NCBI GenBank assembly: GCA_024919035.1
Contig: CP103442.1
Coordinates: 186,001 to 250,000, forward strand
DNA: 64,000 bases
Reading direction: 5' to 3'
Origin: Methylophilaceae bacterium LSUCC0401
GTDB taxonomy: Bacteria; Pseudomonadota; Gammaproteobacteria; Burkholderiales; Methylophilaceae
This document shows, piece after piece, positions 9,430 to 18,012 of this stretch (position 1 is its first letter; each line of letters starts with the position of its first letter). Position numbers and translations under genes: made by a program. Below the pieces are notes generated by a model. It was not told the DNA's origin, made no database searches, and saw only the letters and a list, made by a program, of their open reading frames with translations.

Positions 9430-10315
9430 AAAAATTGCAGTATTGGCAGGAGGAAATTCTGAAGAGAGGCTGATTTCTCTTGAGAGTGGACAATTTGTAT
9501 TTAATGCACTCAAACTTCTTAAATATGATGCTGAAATAATTGATCCAAAAACAGATGATCTTTTTCAACTAAAAAAATTTGATGCTGCTTTTATTTGTTT
9601 ACATGGTAAGAATGGCGAAGATGGCAAGATACAATCATTTTTGGAATTAATTAAAGTTCCTTACACAGGATCAAATCCTCAGGCTTCAATGTTATCAATG
9701 AATAAATTTTTATCAAAGCTTGTTTGGTTAAAACATGAGTTATTAACCCCTAAATATGAAATTATTCAAAAAGATAGTGCTTATGAGGACATCGTGATTA
9801 AAATTGATAGTCCCTTTGTAGTGAAGCCATCAAGCTCAGGCTCATCATTTGGTATTTCATTGGTAAAAAGTAAAGCGCAGTTTGAATTGGCTATTCATGA
9901 GGCCAGCAAATATGATTCCCTGGTTATTGCAGAACAATACATAAAAGGCCGTGAATTCACAGTATCAATTTTAGATGACCAACCTCTTGGTATGTTAGAG
10001 ATTATTCCTAAAAATGAGTTTTATGATTACGATGCAAAATATATTTCAGATGAAACCACTTTCTTGCAACCCAAAGATCTTAGTCAAGATCAATTAAAAA
10101 ATTTATATGATTCTGCCATTAAAGCATTTAGCAGCATTGGTTGCAGAGGCTGGGGAAGAGTTGATTTTATTATGGACAGTAAAGCAAGCTTTTACTTAAT
10201 TGAAATCAATACAGTTCCCGGGATGACTGGACACAGCCTTTTTCCATTGTCAGCCAAAAATGCGGGATTCAGTTTTGAACAAGTTGTTGAGCGAATTTTA
10301 AATTTAATAGAATAA
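9422..10315 (+). CDS. ddl: D-alanine--D-alanine ligase
   Basis: This ATP-grasp ligase joins two D-alanines for use by MurF. The GTG start at 9422 is preceded by a GGGG run and overlaps the murB stop by 8 bp. The 297-residue sequence shows the N-terminal VLAGGNSEER motif, the CLHGKNGEDG segment, VKPSSSGSSFG of the ATP-grasp, and the metal-binding EINTVPGMTGHS near the C-terminus. It is the size of DdlB-type enzymes. Location between murB and ftsQ matches the usual proteobacterial cluster. Confidence 0.96.
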   Translation: MSKKIAVLAGGNSEERLISLESGQFVFNALKLLKYDAEIIDPKTDDLFQLKKFDAAFICLHGKNGEDGKIQSFLELIKVPYTGSNPQASMLSMNKFLSKLVWLKHELLTPKYEIIQKDSAYEDIVIKIDSPFVVKPSSSGSSFGISLVKSKAQFELAIHEASKYDSLVIAEQYIKGREFTVSILDDQPLGMLEIIPKNEFYDYDAKYISDETTFLQPKDLSQDQLKNLYDSAIKAFSSIGCRGWGRVDFIMDSKASFYLIEINTVPGMTGHSLFPLSAKNAGFSFEQVVERILNLIE

Positions 10316-10318
10316 ATT

Positions 10319-11032
10319 TTGGAAAAATCACTTTATAAGTTTCTTTTTAGAATATGCTTAATTTCAATCTTTATCTTGTTAATCAAGATTGTATCTCCCT
10401 ACACATTTGATCGATGGTTCCCAATCAATGAGATTGTTATTAGTGGTGATTATAAATATCTTGAAAGAGAGCAAATTTTACTTGTAACTAATAACTATTT
10501 AGAGGGAAATTTTTTTACTTTAAATATCCAATTATTAAGAGATGGAATGAGAAAATTACCATGGATTAAAGATGTGGATATATATCGTAAATGGCCAAAT
10601 AGAATTACAATGCTAGTCAAACAACATCAACCAATTGCTCGATATGGTATGCAAGGGCTTGTGAATGAAGATGGGGAATATTTTGGTGCAGCATATGAGG
10701 ATTATTTACCGATCATTTATGGGCCAAAAGATAAGATTGCTTTCATAACGGATAAATTTGTTAGATTTAATAATATTTTAGCGGAGGAGTATATCAAAAT
10801 TCACAAAATTACTTTTACCAGGAAAGAAGATTGGACGATTCAAACCTCAGATGGAATGATAATAAAATTAAATGAAGAAAGATCTGAAGAAAATTTAAAA
10901 AGATTCACAAGTAATTTTCAAAAAATACTAAAGTCTACAAATAAAAGAATATCAAATGTTGATTTAAGATATAGAGATGGATTTGCGGTAGAGACAGATA
11001 GCAAAAGTAATCAAATAAAAAATAAATTATGA
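10319..11032 (+). CDS. ftsQ: Cell division protein FtsQ
   Basis: FtsQ is a bitopic divisome protein linking early and late division proteins. The 237-residue product has a short cytoplasmic N-terminus and one transmembrane helix at about residues 10-27. A POTRA-like domain follows (IVISGDYKYLERE, LPWIKDVDIYRKWPN), then a beta domain with the VNEDGEYF and VDLRYRDGFAV segments. The apparent start is a TTG 3 bp after ddl; no better ATG lies near the expected N-terminus. It overlaps ftsA by 4 bp (ATGA). Sequence conservation is low in this family, so position supports the call strongly. Confidence 0.92.
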   Translation: MEKSLYKFLFRICLISIFILLIKIVSPYTFDRWFPINEIVISGDYKYLEREQILLVTNNYLEGNFFTLNIQLLRDGMRKLPWIKDVDIYRKWPNRITMLVKQHQPIARYGMQGLVNEDGEYFGAAYEDYLPIIYGPKDKIAFITDKFVRFNNILAEEYIKIHKITFTRKEDWTIQTSDGMIIKLNEERSEENLKRFTSNFQKILKSTNKRISNVDLRYRDGFAVETDSKSNQIKNKL

Positions 11033-12267
11033 TTAAGCAAAAAGAAGAAAAAAAATTAATTGTTGCTCTAGATATTGGAACCTCAAAAATAGTAACAATC
11101 GTTTCCGAAATTAAAGCGGATGGTGATATTCAAATTTTGGGAATAGGTCAACATGTTTCGCGCGGTCTTAAGAAAGGTGTTGTTGTTAATATTGAATCTA
11201 CAATGCAAGCCATTCAGAGATCTCTAGAGGAGGCAGAGTTAATGGCCGACTGTAAAATTAAAGAAGTTTATACTGGCATTGCCGGCAGTCATATTAGGAG
11301 TATTAATTCCACGGGTATGGTTAAAATTCGCGACTTAGAAGTAGATAACTCAGATGTAGAAAGAGTTATTGAAACTGCTCAGGCCATCACCTTACCTCCG
11401 GATCAACAAGTACTGCACACCCTGGTTCAAGAATACATTATTGACGACCAGTATGATATTAAGGAGCCAAGGGGAATGAGTGGAATGAGGCTCGAAGTGA
11501 AAGTCCATATTGTTTCTGGGGCAATCGCGGCTGCACAGAATATCGTGAAATGTATCAAGAGATCTGGTTTAGATGTTATGGAGTTAATCTTACAACCACT
11601 TGCATCTGCCGATGCAGTATTAACAAATGATGAAAAAGAGCTTGGCGTTTGTCTAATTGACATTGGAGGAGGCACTACAGATATAATTGTCTATAAAGAC
11701 GGGGCTGTTAAACATACAGCTGTCATTCCAATAGCAGGTGATCAAATCACAAATGATATTTCTGTTGCATTCCGAACACCACAGCAATCGGCAGAAGAAA
11801 TAAAGATTAATTATGGAAGCTGTGATACTTCGAAAGCAAATTCACAGGAAGTGATTGATGTGCCTTTGGTTGATGGAAGATCACCGAAAAAAATTAATGC
11901 AAAAGAGCTAGCTTCAATCATAGAGCCGAGGGTTAAAGAATTATTTGAGTTAGTGACTAATGAATTAATCCGATCAAAATTAATTAATAAAATAGCCTCA
12001 GGAATTGTTATTACTGGCGGATCATCACTAATGAAAAATATTACAGATATTGCTGAGAAAAATTTTAATCAATCAGTTAGAATAGGATATCCACAGGGCG
12101 TAGATGGGTTAAGGCAAATTATTGAAAATCCTCGCTATGCAACAGGAATTGGGCTCATTAAGAGAGGAAAAATTGATTATGAGAATGATCAGAGAAGAAA
12201 AATTGAAGGAAACTCTCTTGTGCAGATCTTAGAAAAAATGAAGTTATGGTTTCAAGGAAACTTTTAA
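11029..12267 (+). CDS. ftsA: Cell division protein FtsA
   Basis: FtsA is the actin-like ATPase that tethers FtsZ filaments to the membrane and recruits the divisome. The 412-residue protein carries the phosphate-1 motif ALDIGTSKI near residue 14, the phosphate-2 motif CLIDIGGGTTD near residue 207, and GIVITGGSSLM in the adenosine region. The C-terminal end (EKMKLWFQGNF) is the amphipathic membrane-targeting helix. It is coupled to ftsQ by a 4-bp overlap and lies 6 bp before ftsZ. Confidence 0.97.
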   Translation: MIKQKEEKKLIVALDIGTSKIVTIVSEIKADGDIQILGIGQHVSRGLKKGVVVNIESTMQAIQRSLEEAELMADCKIKEVYTGIAGSHIRSINSTGMVKIRDLEVDNSDVERVIETAQAITLPPDQQVLHTLVQEYIIDDQYDIKEPRGMSGMRLEVKVHIVSGAIAAAQNIVKCIKRSGLDVMELILQPLASADAVLTNDEKELGVCLIDIGGGTTDIIVYKDGAVKHTAVIPIAGDQITNDISVAFRTPQQSAEEIKINYGSCDTSKANSQEVIDVPLVDGRSPKKINAKELASIIEPRVKELFELVTNELIRSKLINKIASGIVITGGSSLMKNITDIAEKNFNQSVRIGYPQGVDGLRQIIENPRYATGIGLIKRGKIDYENDQRRKIEGNSLVQILEKMKLWFQGNF

Positions 12268-12273
12268 AAAACT

Positions 12274-13449
12274 ATGTTTGAAGTCATTGAACAAAAAAAA
12301 CAAGAGGCAATTATCAAGGTCATAGGTGTTGGAGGCTGTGGAAACAATGCTGTGGATTTCATGATTGAAAAAAATGTTCATGGAGTGGATTTTATTTCGG
12401 TTAATACCGACTTACAATCTTTAAAGAAATCACAAGCGAATAACATTGTCCAAATTGGTTTAAACCTCACCAAGGGTCTAGGCTCAGGAGCAAGACCAGA
12501 TTCGGGAAAACAGGCAGCAATCGAAGATAGAGAGAAACTTAAAAGTATCATTGAAGATGCGGATATGCTATTTATTACTGCTGGCATGGGAGGTGGAACG
12601 GGTACTGGAGCCGCACCAGTGATTGCTGAAATTGCTAAAGAATTAGGAATTTTAACTGTAGCCGTGGTCACAAAACCATTTAGCTTTGAAGGTAAAAGAA
12701 ATCAAATTGCTGAACAAGGTCTCAAAGAATTAAGAAATTATGTTGATTCATTGATTGTGATTCCTAATGAAAAATTAATGAATGTTCTTGGTGCAGATGT
12801 AACTTTTATAAACGCATTTTCAGCAGCCAATGAGGTTCTTTATAATTCAGTGTCTGGTATTTCAGATATTATTAACCACACTGGACTTATTAATGTTGAT
12901 TTTTCTGATGTTAAAACTGTCATGGCTGAAATGGGCTCAGCCATTATTGGTTCTGGAATTTTTGAGGGTGATAATCGAGCAGTTAAGGCAGCTCAGTTAG
13001 CAATAAATAGCCCTCTTTTAGAAAATATACAATTAAAAAATGCCAAAGGTATTCTGGTCAATATTTCAGCGAGCAGTTCTTTTAAAATGAAAGAATATAT
13101 AGATGTGATGAATGAGGTTAAAAGCATTACAGCTCATGATGCAACTGTTATTGTTGGTAATGTTATTGATGATTCTCTTGAAAATAAAATTAAAGTTACT
13201 ATTGTAGCCACTGGGTTAGATGACGATTACAGTTCACAGGAAAGTCAATTAGAAACAGAATTGACTGATGTAAAAATAGAGGTCTTTGATCGTTCATTTG
13301 AAGAAAACCCAAATGGGCAAGTTAGTGAAAATAATACAGATACTCCTAACGTATTCTTTGATGGAGCGGATGATTCTAATTTTAATAATAATTCTAGCAT
13401 TTCTGAGGATGAATACGATATTCCATCATTTTTACGAAGAAATAAATGA
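12274..13449 (+). CDS. ftsZ: Cell division GTPase FtsZ
   Basis: FtsZ is the tubulin-like GTPase that builds the Z-ring. The 391-residue protein has the N-terminal GVGGCGNNAVD nucleotide loop, the tubulin signature GGGTGTGAAPV near residue 108, and the T7 catalytic-loop aspartates in NVDFSDVKTVM. A variable acidic, asparagine-rich linker leads to a conserved C-terminal peptide, YDIPSFLRRN, which binds FtsA. The last 4 bp overlap lpxC (ATGA), tying division to outer-membrane lipid A synthesis. Confidence 0.98.
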   Translation: MFEVIEQKKQEAIIKVIGVGGCGNNAVDFMIEKNVHGVDFISVNTDLQSLKKSQANNIVQIGLNLTKGLGSGARPDSGKQAAIEDREKLKSIIEDADMLFITAGMGGGTGTGAAPVIAEIAKELGILTVAVVTKPFSFEGKRNQIAEQGLKELRNYVDSLIVIPNEKLMNVLGADVTFINAFSAANEVLYNSVSGISDIINHTGLINVDFSDVKTVMAEMGSAIIGSGIFEGDNRAVKAAQLAINSPLLENIQLKNAKGILVNISASSSFKMKEYIDVMNEVKSITAHDATVIVGNVIDDSLENKIKVTIVATGLDDDYSSQESQLETELTDVKIEVFDRSFEENPNGQVSENNTDTPNVFFDGADDSNFNNNSSISEDEYDIPSFLRRNK

Positions 13450-14387
13450 TTAATCAAAAAACAATTTCAAAAAATGTTTCTATTCAAGGTATTGGTCTTC
13501 ACTCGGGTGAGTCAGTTACTTTGACATTAAAGCCAGCTAAACCTAACAGTGGAATAATATTTATTCGAACGGATTTAAAAGAAAAAGTCCTTATTAAAGC
13601 AGACCCTTTTTTAGTTTCAGATACAAGATTATGTTCAACACTGCAAAAAGATACTGCAAAAATTATGACGGTCGAACATCTAATGTCTGCTCTATATGCC
13701 TGTTCCATAGATAATGTAATGATAGAGGTATCAGGTTTGGAAATCCCAATACTTGATGGGAGCTCAAATCCTTTTATTTATTTAATACAATCAGCTGAAC
13801 CGATTAATCAAGATGTCGAAAAAAAATTTATCAGAATCAAGAAAGCACTAAAATATGAAATTGAGGGTAAATTTGCAATGTTCGAGCCATACGAGGGATT
13901 TAAGATTAATTTTTCAATAGAATTTCCTCACCCTGTTTTTGCTGATAGGAACAACCAAATCACTATTGATTATTATAATGATTCTTATTTTGATGAGATA
14001 GCAAGGGCAAGGACATTTGGCTTTATGCAAGAAGTTGAGTACTTAAGAGCAAATGGTCTAGCCAAAGGCGGTTCTCTGGATAATGCAATTGTTATGGATG
14101 AGTATAAAATTATTAATAATGATCGACTTCGCTACGATGATGAATTTGTAAGGCATAAAGTCTTAGATGCATTTGGCGATCTTTATCTCGCTGGTTTTTC
14201 AATTATAGGTAAATTTACCGCATTTAAATCTGGTCATGAGATAAACAATCAATTGCTACGTTTACTGCTTAATGATAAAGAGTCTTTTGAGATAGTAACG
14301 TTAGATGAGAATGAAAAATTATTTACCGAGATTGAACAGCACAACCAAAAAGTTTATGAAAAAAAATTTGAGGCAGCTTTGTTATGA
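13446..14387 (+). CDS. lpxC: UDP-3-O-acyl-N-acetylglucosamine deacetylase LpxC
   Basis: LpxC is the zinc enzyme for the committed step of lipid A synthesis, so the organism is Gram-negative with LPS. The 313-residue protein shows GIGLHSGE at the N-terminus, the zinc histidine region MTVEHLMSALY, the LDGSSNPF loop, and the C-terminal RHKVLDAFGDLYLAG with further zinc ligands and the general acid-base region. It overlaps ftsZ and the downstream small membrane gene by 4 bp each. The ftsZ-lpxC order is standard for proteobacteria. Confidence 0.97.
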   Translation: MINQKTISKNVSIQGIGLHSGESVTLTLKPAKPNSGIIFIRTDLKEKVLIKADPFLVSDTRLCSTLQKDTAKIMTVEHLMSALYACSIDNVMIEVSGLEIPILDGSSNPFIYLIQSAEPINQDVEKKFIRIKKALKYEIEGKFAMFEPYEGFKINFSIEFPHPVFADRNNQITIDYYNDSYFDEIARARTFGFMQEVEYLRANGLAKGGSLDNAIVMDEYKIINNDRLRYDDEFVRHKVLDAFGDLYLAGFSIIGKFTAFKSGHEINNQLLRLLLNDKESFEIVTLDENEKLFTEIEQHNQKVYEKKFEAALL

Positions 14388-14563
14388 TTTGGAGAGTATT
14401 AGCATTTTTACTTGCGATTTCATTAATCGTGTTGATGGTACTATATGTTGCCACTAAAAATAAAAATTATTTAGAATTAGTAAAAAAAATTACTCGTTAT
14501 ACAATCACAGCTATTTTAATTACCCTGGTGATTTACTTGTTTCTTCGAATCACTCATTTGTGA
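14384..14563 (+). CDS. Small two-helix membrane protein of unknown function
   Basis: A 59-residue frame begins in an ATGA overlap with the lpxC stop and ends 1 bp before the next gene. I do not recognise its family. It has a hydrophobic helix at about residues 4-22, a short basic loop (TKNKNYLELVKKITR), and a second hydrophobic helix at about residues 38-55. The perfect fit between two overlapping or abutting genes, and the hydrophobic-basic-hydrophobic pattern, support a real translated inner membrane protein. Position suggests co-expression with lpxC and the NDUFA9-like gene. No function can be given. Confidence 0.7.
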   Translation: MIWRVLAFLLAISLIVLMVLYVATKNKNYLELVKKITRYTITAILITLVIYLFLRITHL

Positions 14564-14564
14564 T

Positions 14565-15449
14565 ATGAAGTTAGTAACAATTTTTGGCGGCTCTGGTTTT
14601 ATTGGAAAAGAATTAGCGATTGAGTTGTCAAAAAATCCTAATCTTCAAATTCAAATTGTTTCACGTCATGAAAATAAGATAAAAGATCTTAAAGTCTTAC
14701 CCAATGTAAAGTTTTCTAAAATCAATCAATTCAACCTAAAAGAAATAATGCATTTGGTAAAAAATTCATATGCTGTGATTAATTTAATCGGAATTCTACA
14801 TGAAAATAAATTTAATACATTTAAACAAATTCATACTGATTATCCAAAAATAATTCAAGAGGCCTGCATTAAATCAAAAGTAGTTAAATTTATTCACATG
14901 AGTGCGCTTAAATCAGAAACAAAACAGAGTGATTACTTAGAATCAAAATTTAATGGCGAACATGAATTGCTAAAATTAAAGAATAAAATTAAAACTTTTA
15001 TTCTTAAACCCTCAATTGTTTTTGGTAAAAATGATAAGTTTATAAATCTTTTTTATAAATTGATGAAATTTTTTCCAGTGATGAGTGTAATATCCCATCA
15101 GTCTTTATTTCAGCCAATCTCTGTTAAAGATCTAAATACTATTATCGCTCAGCTTTTGGAAAAAAATAAGTTTGAATCCCGTTTTTTTAACCTCGGTGGA
15201 CATCAACAATATTCTTTTTATGAAATTTTAAAACAATTAAAACAATCTAAAAAAATAAAATGCTTGTTAATTAAACTTCCTAAATGTTTAGAATTACCCT
15301 TGGTATCTGCTCTTGAATTTAGTCCATATAAAATAATAACAAGAGATAATTTAAAATCACTAAAAGTTGATAATATTTGTGATGTAAATCATGCATATGA
15401 ATTTTTAACCAATTTAAAAGACCTTAAAACCTACATTAGAGAATTATGA
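14565..15449 (+). CDS. NDUFA9-like NAD(P)-binding epimerase/dehydratase family protein
   Basis: The 294-residue product is an atypical short-chain dehydrogenase related to the complex I accessory subunit NDUFA9 and similar bacterial NAD(P)-binding proteins. The N-terminus carries the Rossmann motif [12 protein letters not shown]. The segment [11 protein letters not shown] replaces the classic YxxxK active site layout, with a lysine-rich stretch around [10 protein letters not shown], then [11 protein letters not shown] and a substrate-side C-terminal half. This subfamily often neighbours cca in Betaproteobacteria. The substrate is unknown. It follows the small membrane gene by 1 bp and overlaps cca by 4 bp. 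Confidence 0.8.
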   Translation: MKLVTIFGGSGFIGKELAIELSKNPNLQIQIVSRHENKIKDLKVLPNVKFSKINQFNLKEIMHLVKNSYAVINLIGILHENKFNTFKQIHTDYPKIIQEACIKSKVVKFIHMSALKSETKQSDYLESKFNGEHELLKLKNKIKTFILKPSIVFGKNDKFINLFYKLMKFFPVMSVISHQSLFQPISVKDLNTIIAQLLEKNKFESRFFNLGGHQQYSFYEILKQLKQSKKIKCLLIKLPKCLELPLVSALEFSPYKIITRDNLKSLKVDNICDVNHAYEFLTNLKDLKTYIREL

Positions 15450-16546
15450 AAATATATCTTGTTGGCGGCGCAGTCAGGGATGAGTTGCTTGGAATACCGT
15501 TTTTTGAAAAAGACTATGTTGTGGTTGGAGCCACTCCAGAAGAAATGGTAAAAAAAAATTTCAAACCGGTAGGTAAAGACTTCCCAGTTTTTATTCATCC
15601 TAAAACCTTTGAAGAGTATGCTCTAGCTAGAACAGAAAAAAAAGAGGGATTTGGCTATAAAGGTTTTAAGTTTTTTACAAGTCCTGAGATTACCCTTGAA
15701 GAAGATTTACAGCGGAGAGATTTGACCATTAATGCGATTGCAAAAGATGAATCAGGAAAACTTATTGATCCCTTTAATGGCGTCAAAGATTTGCAAAACA
15801 AAGTTTTAAGACATATTTCTACTGCTTTTTCAGAAGATCCTTTGAGGATATTGAGGGTTTGTAGATTTCAAGCAAAGTTCATTGATTTTCAGATCGATAG
15901 CGATACAAAAAAATATTTATTTAACATGGTAGCAAACAAAGAACTCCAATTCTTATCTGTTGATCGGATACTCCTGGAGTTAAAAAAGGTATTTTTATTA
16001 AGGCATGGTTATATTTTCTTTAAAACATTAAATGATATTGGAGGAAGTGATCAATTGTTTACGTCTGAAAATCAGGTGCTAAATAATTTATCTGAATGGT
16101 TTAAACCATTCTTTATGTCCCCATTTTTTTTACAAGTTAGATTTAATTTATTGTGGCTGTATTTTCAATATAAATTTAATTTTATTTTAAATAAAAATTA
16201 TGTGACTAATTTTTCAAAAAAAGACCAAGCTGTTATCGATCTATTTTTTAAAATACAACAAAAACTAGAGAATTTTTCTACTTTAAGTATTAACGAAAAA
16301 TATAAATTATTAAAAGATATTGGTTTTTTTGGCCGAGATGACAAATTCAATGAAATTTTACTTTTATTTCAATTAAATGCCGATGCACAACAAATAGATA
16401 TTTCAAAAATTTTAATTTATTTCGATCATTTACGGATTCATTTTGCTTCACATTCAATATTACTTCCAAAAAATATATCTGGTCCAGCAATTAATGAATA
16501 TCTTATTAAAAAGAGAATTGAGCTATTAAATATTTTTAAATTTTAA
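15446..16546 (+). CDS. cca: CCA-adding tRNA nucleotidyltransferase (short form without HD domain)
   Basis: This enzyme builds or repairs the CCA end of tRNAs using CTP and ATP. The N-terminal class II nucleotidyltransferase domain is clear: [13 protein letters not shown], the metal aspartates in [19 protein letters not shown], and [13 protein letters not shown], followed by [16 protein letters not shown]. It has 366 residues against roughly 410 for the multifunctional enterobacterial enzyme. The C-terminal part lacks a recognisable HD phosphohydrolase motif and is Phe/Leu/Lys-rich. It is coupled upstream by a 4-bp overlap and runs 21 bp into the convergent HAD gene. Confidence 0.92.
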   Translation: MKIYLVGGAVRDELLGIPFFEKDYVVVGATPEEMVKKNFKPVGKDFPVFIHPKTFEEYALARTEKKEGFGYKGFKFFTSPEITLEEDLQRRDLTINAIAKDESGKLIDPFNGVKDLQNKVLRHISTAFSEDPLRILRVCRFQAKFIDFQIDSDTKKYLFNMVANKELQFLSVDRILLELKKVFLLRHGYIFFKTLNDIGGSDQLFTSENQVLNNLSEWFKPFFMSPFFLQVRFNLLWLYFQYKFNFILNKNYVTNFSKKDQAVIDLFFKIQQKLENFSTLSINEKYKLLKDIGFFGRDDKFNEILLLFQLNADAQQIDISKILIYFDHLRIHFASHSILLPKNISGPAINEYLIKKRIELLNIFKF

Positions 16547-17140
16547 TATTTTATTTAATTGATTTAGTCTGAAATTTATATATTTATTTTGCTCTCTAAT
16601 GGTTGATAAATGGATTGTTATAAACCCACATAGAAAAGCTTGTTTTAAATTTTCTTTATTGTCATCAATTAAAATAAATTTCTCATAAGGTAATTTTTTC
16701 ACTCTCTTAAAAACATTTTGATTGGGCTTTGGAATGTAAAAATTATCCTCAATACAAATGATTTTTTTAAAGTGATGAAAAATACCCATTTTGTTTAACA
16801 CAAACTTTGCATAATGTTTTGGAGCGTTTGTGAGAATAATTTTATCCTCACGAATGGATTGCATAATTTTTTTTATATATCTTACGGGGGTGATTTTTGA
16901 TTCTATTTTTTTAAGATTATGTGTTTTTCTCAAAAAATCATTTCTTTGAATACGATGATTTATTTGAAGACCTCTTAATGTTGAGCCATATTTTTGCCAA
17001 TAATCTATCCGAATTTTATCTGCATTTTCATTAGAAATATTTAAGACATTTGAAATATATTTGGTCATATCTTGATTGATTAATTCAAATACATCGGGGC
17101 TGGCTAAATGAAGTGTATCGTCTAAATCAAAAACCCAAAG
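16526..17140 (-). CDS. HAD-family pyrimidine 5'-nucleotidase-like phosphatase (start unclear)
   Basis: The product resembles HAD subfamily pyrimidine 5'-nucleotidases that follow argB in Betaproteobacteria. Motif I (VFDLDDTL) is encoded around 17125-17134, motif II is LTNAPKHYA, and motifs III/IV appear as IPKPN and [10 protein letters not shown]. The first in-frame ATG (17068) lies downstream of motif I and would give a dead enzyme. Upstream of it there is no ATG, GTG or TTG before an in-frame stop inside argB. An ATT at 17165-17167, preceded by AGGA, is one possible non-standard start. I therefore give the part clearly conserved. It overlaps cca convergently. Confidence 0.75.
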   Translation of the reverse strand, partial: LWVFDLDDTLHLASPDVFELINQDMTKYISNVLNISNENADKIRIDYWQKYGSTLRGLQINHRIQRNDFLRKTHNLKKIESKITPVRYIKKIMQSIREDKIILTNAPKHYAKFVLNKMGIFHHFKKIICIEDNFYIPKPNQNVFKRVKKLPYEKFILIDDNKENLKQAFLCGFITIHLSTIREQNKYINFRLNQLNKILKFKNI

Positions 17141-17145
17141 TCTTT

Positions 17146-18012
17146 TTAATTTTTGCCTTTGATTAATGTTCCTACACCTTGATTGGTTAAAATTTCAAGC
17201 AATAGGGCATGTTCAACGCGACCATCGATAATATGAACGCTAGCCACACCGCCTTTTGCAGCATCCATGGCAGATTCTATTTTTGGTAACATGCCACCAC
17301 TTAGTGTTCCATTAAGTATTAATTTCTCAATATCAGATGGTTTAATTCCTGTAATAAGGTTACTATCTTTATCAAGCACCCCTTTAGTATTCGTCATCAG
17401 TATTAATTTTTCTGCATTTAAAACTTGCGCCAGCTTCCCAGCAACAAGATCGGCATTGATGTTATAGGTTTTACCATCGAGACCTATCCCAATCGGAGCA
17501 ATTACAGGAATAAAATCACCGGTATCAAGAAACTGAATTAAACTCGGATCAATGGAATCGATTTTACCCACATAACCTAAATCAATTTTTTTTCCTTCAG
17601 AGATGATTTCCTGTTTTGAAGCATGAATAAAATTTCCATCTTGCCCAGTCAGCCCAACTGCTTTGCCTCCATGGATATTTATCTGGTGGACTATTTCTTT
17701 ATTAATTTGCCCTCCAAGAATCATTTCGACAACATCCATTGTCTCCTCATCAGTAACTCTAATGCCATTGATAAATTCACCTTTTTTACCAATTTTTTCA
17801 AGATGTTCATTAATTTGAGGGCCTCCTCCATGAACCACCACAGGGTTCATTCCAACAAGTTTGAGTAGGACTACATCTTTCGCAAAAGAACTCTTCAGTT
17901 GCTCATCAACCATGGCATTGCCACCAAATTTAATCACTATCGTTTTATCAATAAACTGTTTAATATACGGAAGGGCTTCGCTTAATATCTTGGCTTTATC
18001 GTTTGGCGTCAT
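17146..18012 (-). CDS. argB: Acetylglutamate kinase ArgB
   Basis: ArgB phosphorylates N-acetylglutamate, the second step of arginine synthesis. The 288-residue amino-acid-kinase-fold protein has the phosphate-binding [11 protein letters not shown] near residue 27, [13 protein letters not shown], the VGLTGQDGN segment, and the ATP-side [14 protein letters not shown]. The N-terminal helix of about 25 residues before the kinase fold is typical of arginine-inhibited hexameric forms, so feedback inhibition by arginine is likely. It starts in a 4-bp overlap with the end of the HTH-ArgA gene, so the two are probably one translationally coupled operon. Confidence 0.97.
   Translation of the reverse strand: MTPNDKAKILSEALPYIKQFIDKTIVIKFGGNAMVDEQLKSSFAKDVVLLKLVGMNPVVVHGGGPQINEHLEKIGKKGEFINGIRVTDEETMDVVEMILGGQINKEIVHQINIHGGKAVGLTGQDGNFIHASKQEIISEGKKIDLGYVGKIDSIDPSLIQFLDTGDFIPVIAPIGIGLDGKTYNINADLVAGKLAQVLNAEKLILMTNTKGVLDKDSNLITGIKPSDIEKLILNGTLSGGMLPKIESAMDAAKGGVASVHIIDGRVEHALLLEILTNQGVGTLIKGKN

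Noticed and set aside
12378-12671. 97-residue minus-strand frame
   Set aside because: It is antisense to the GTP-binding region of ftsZ; proline-rich sequence is the mirror of glycine codons.
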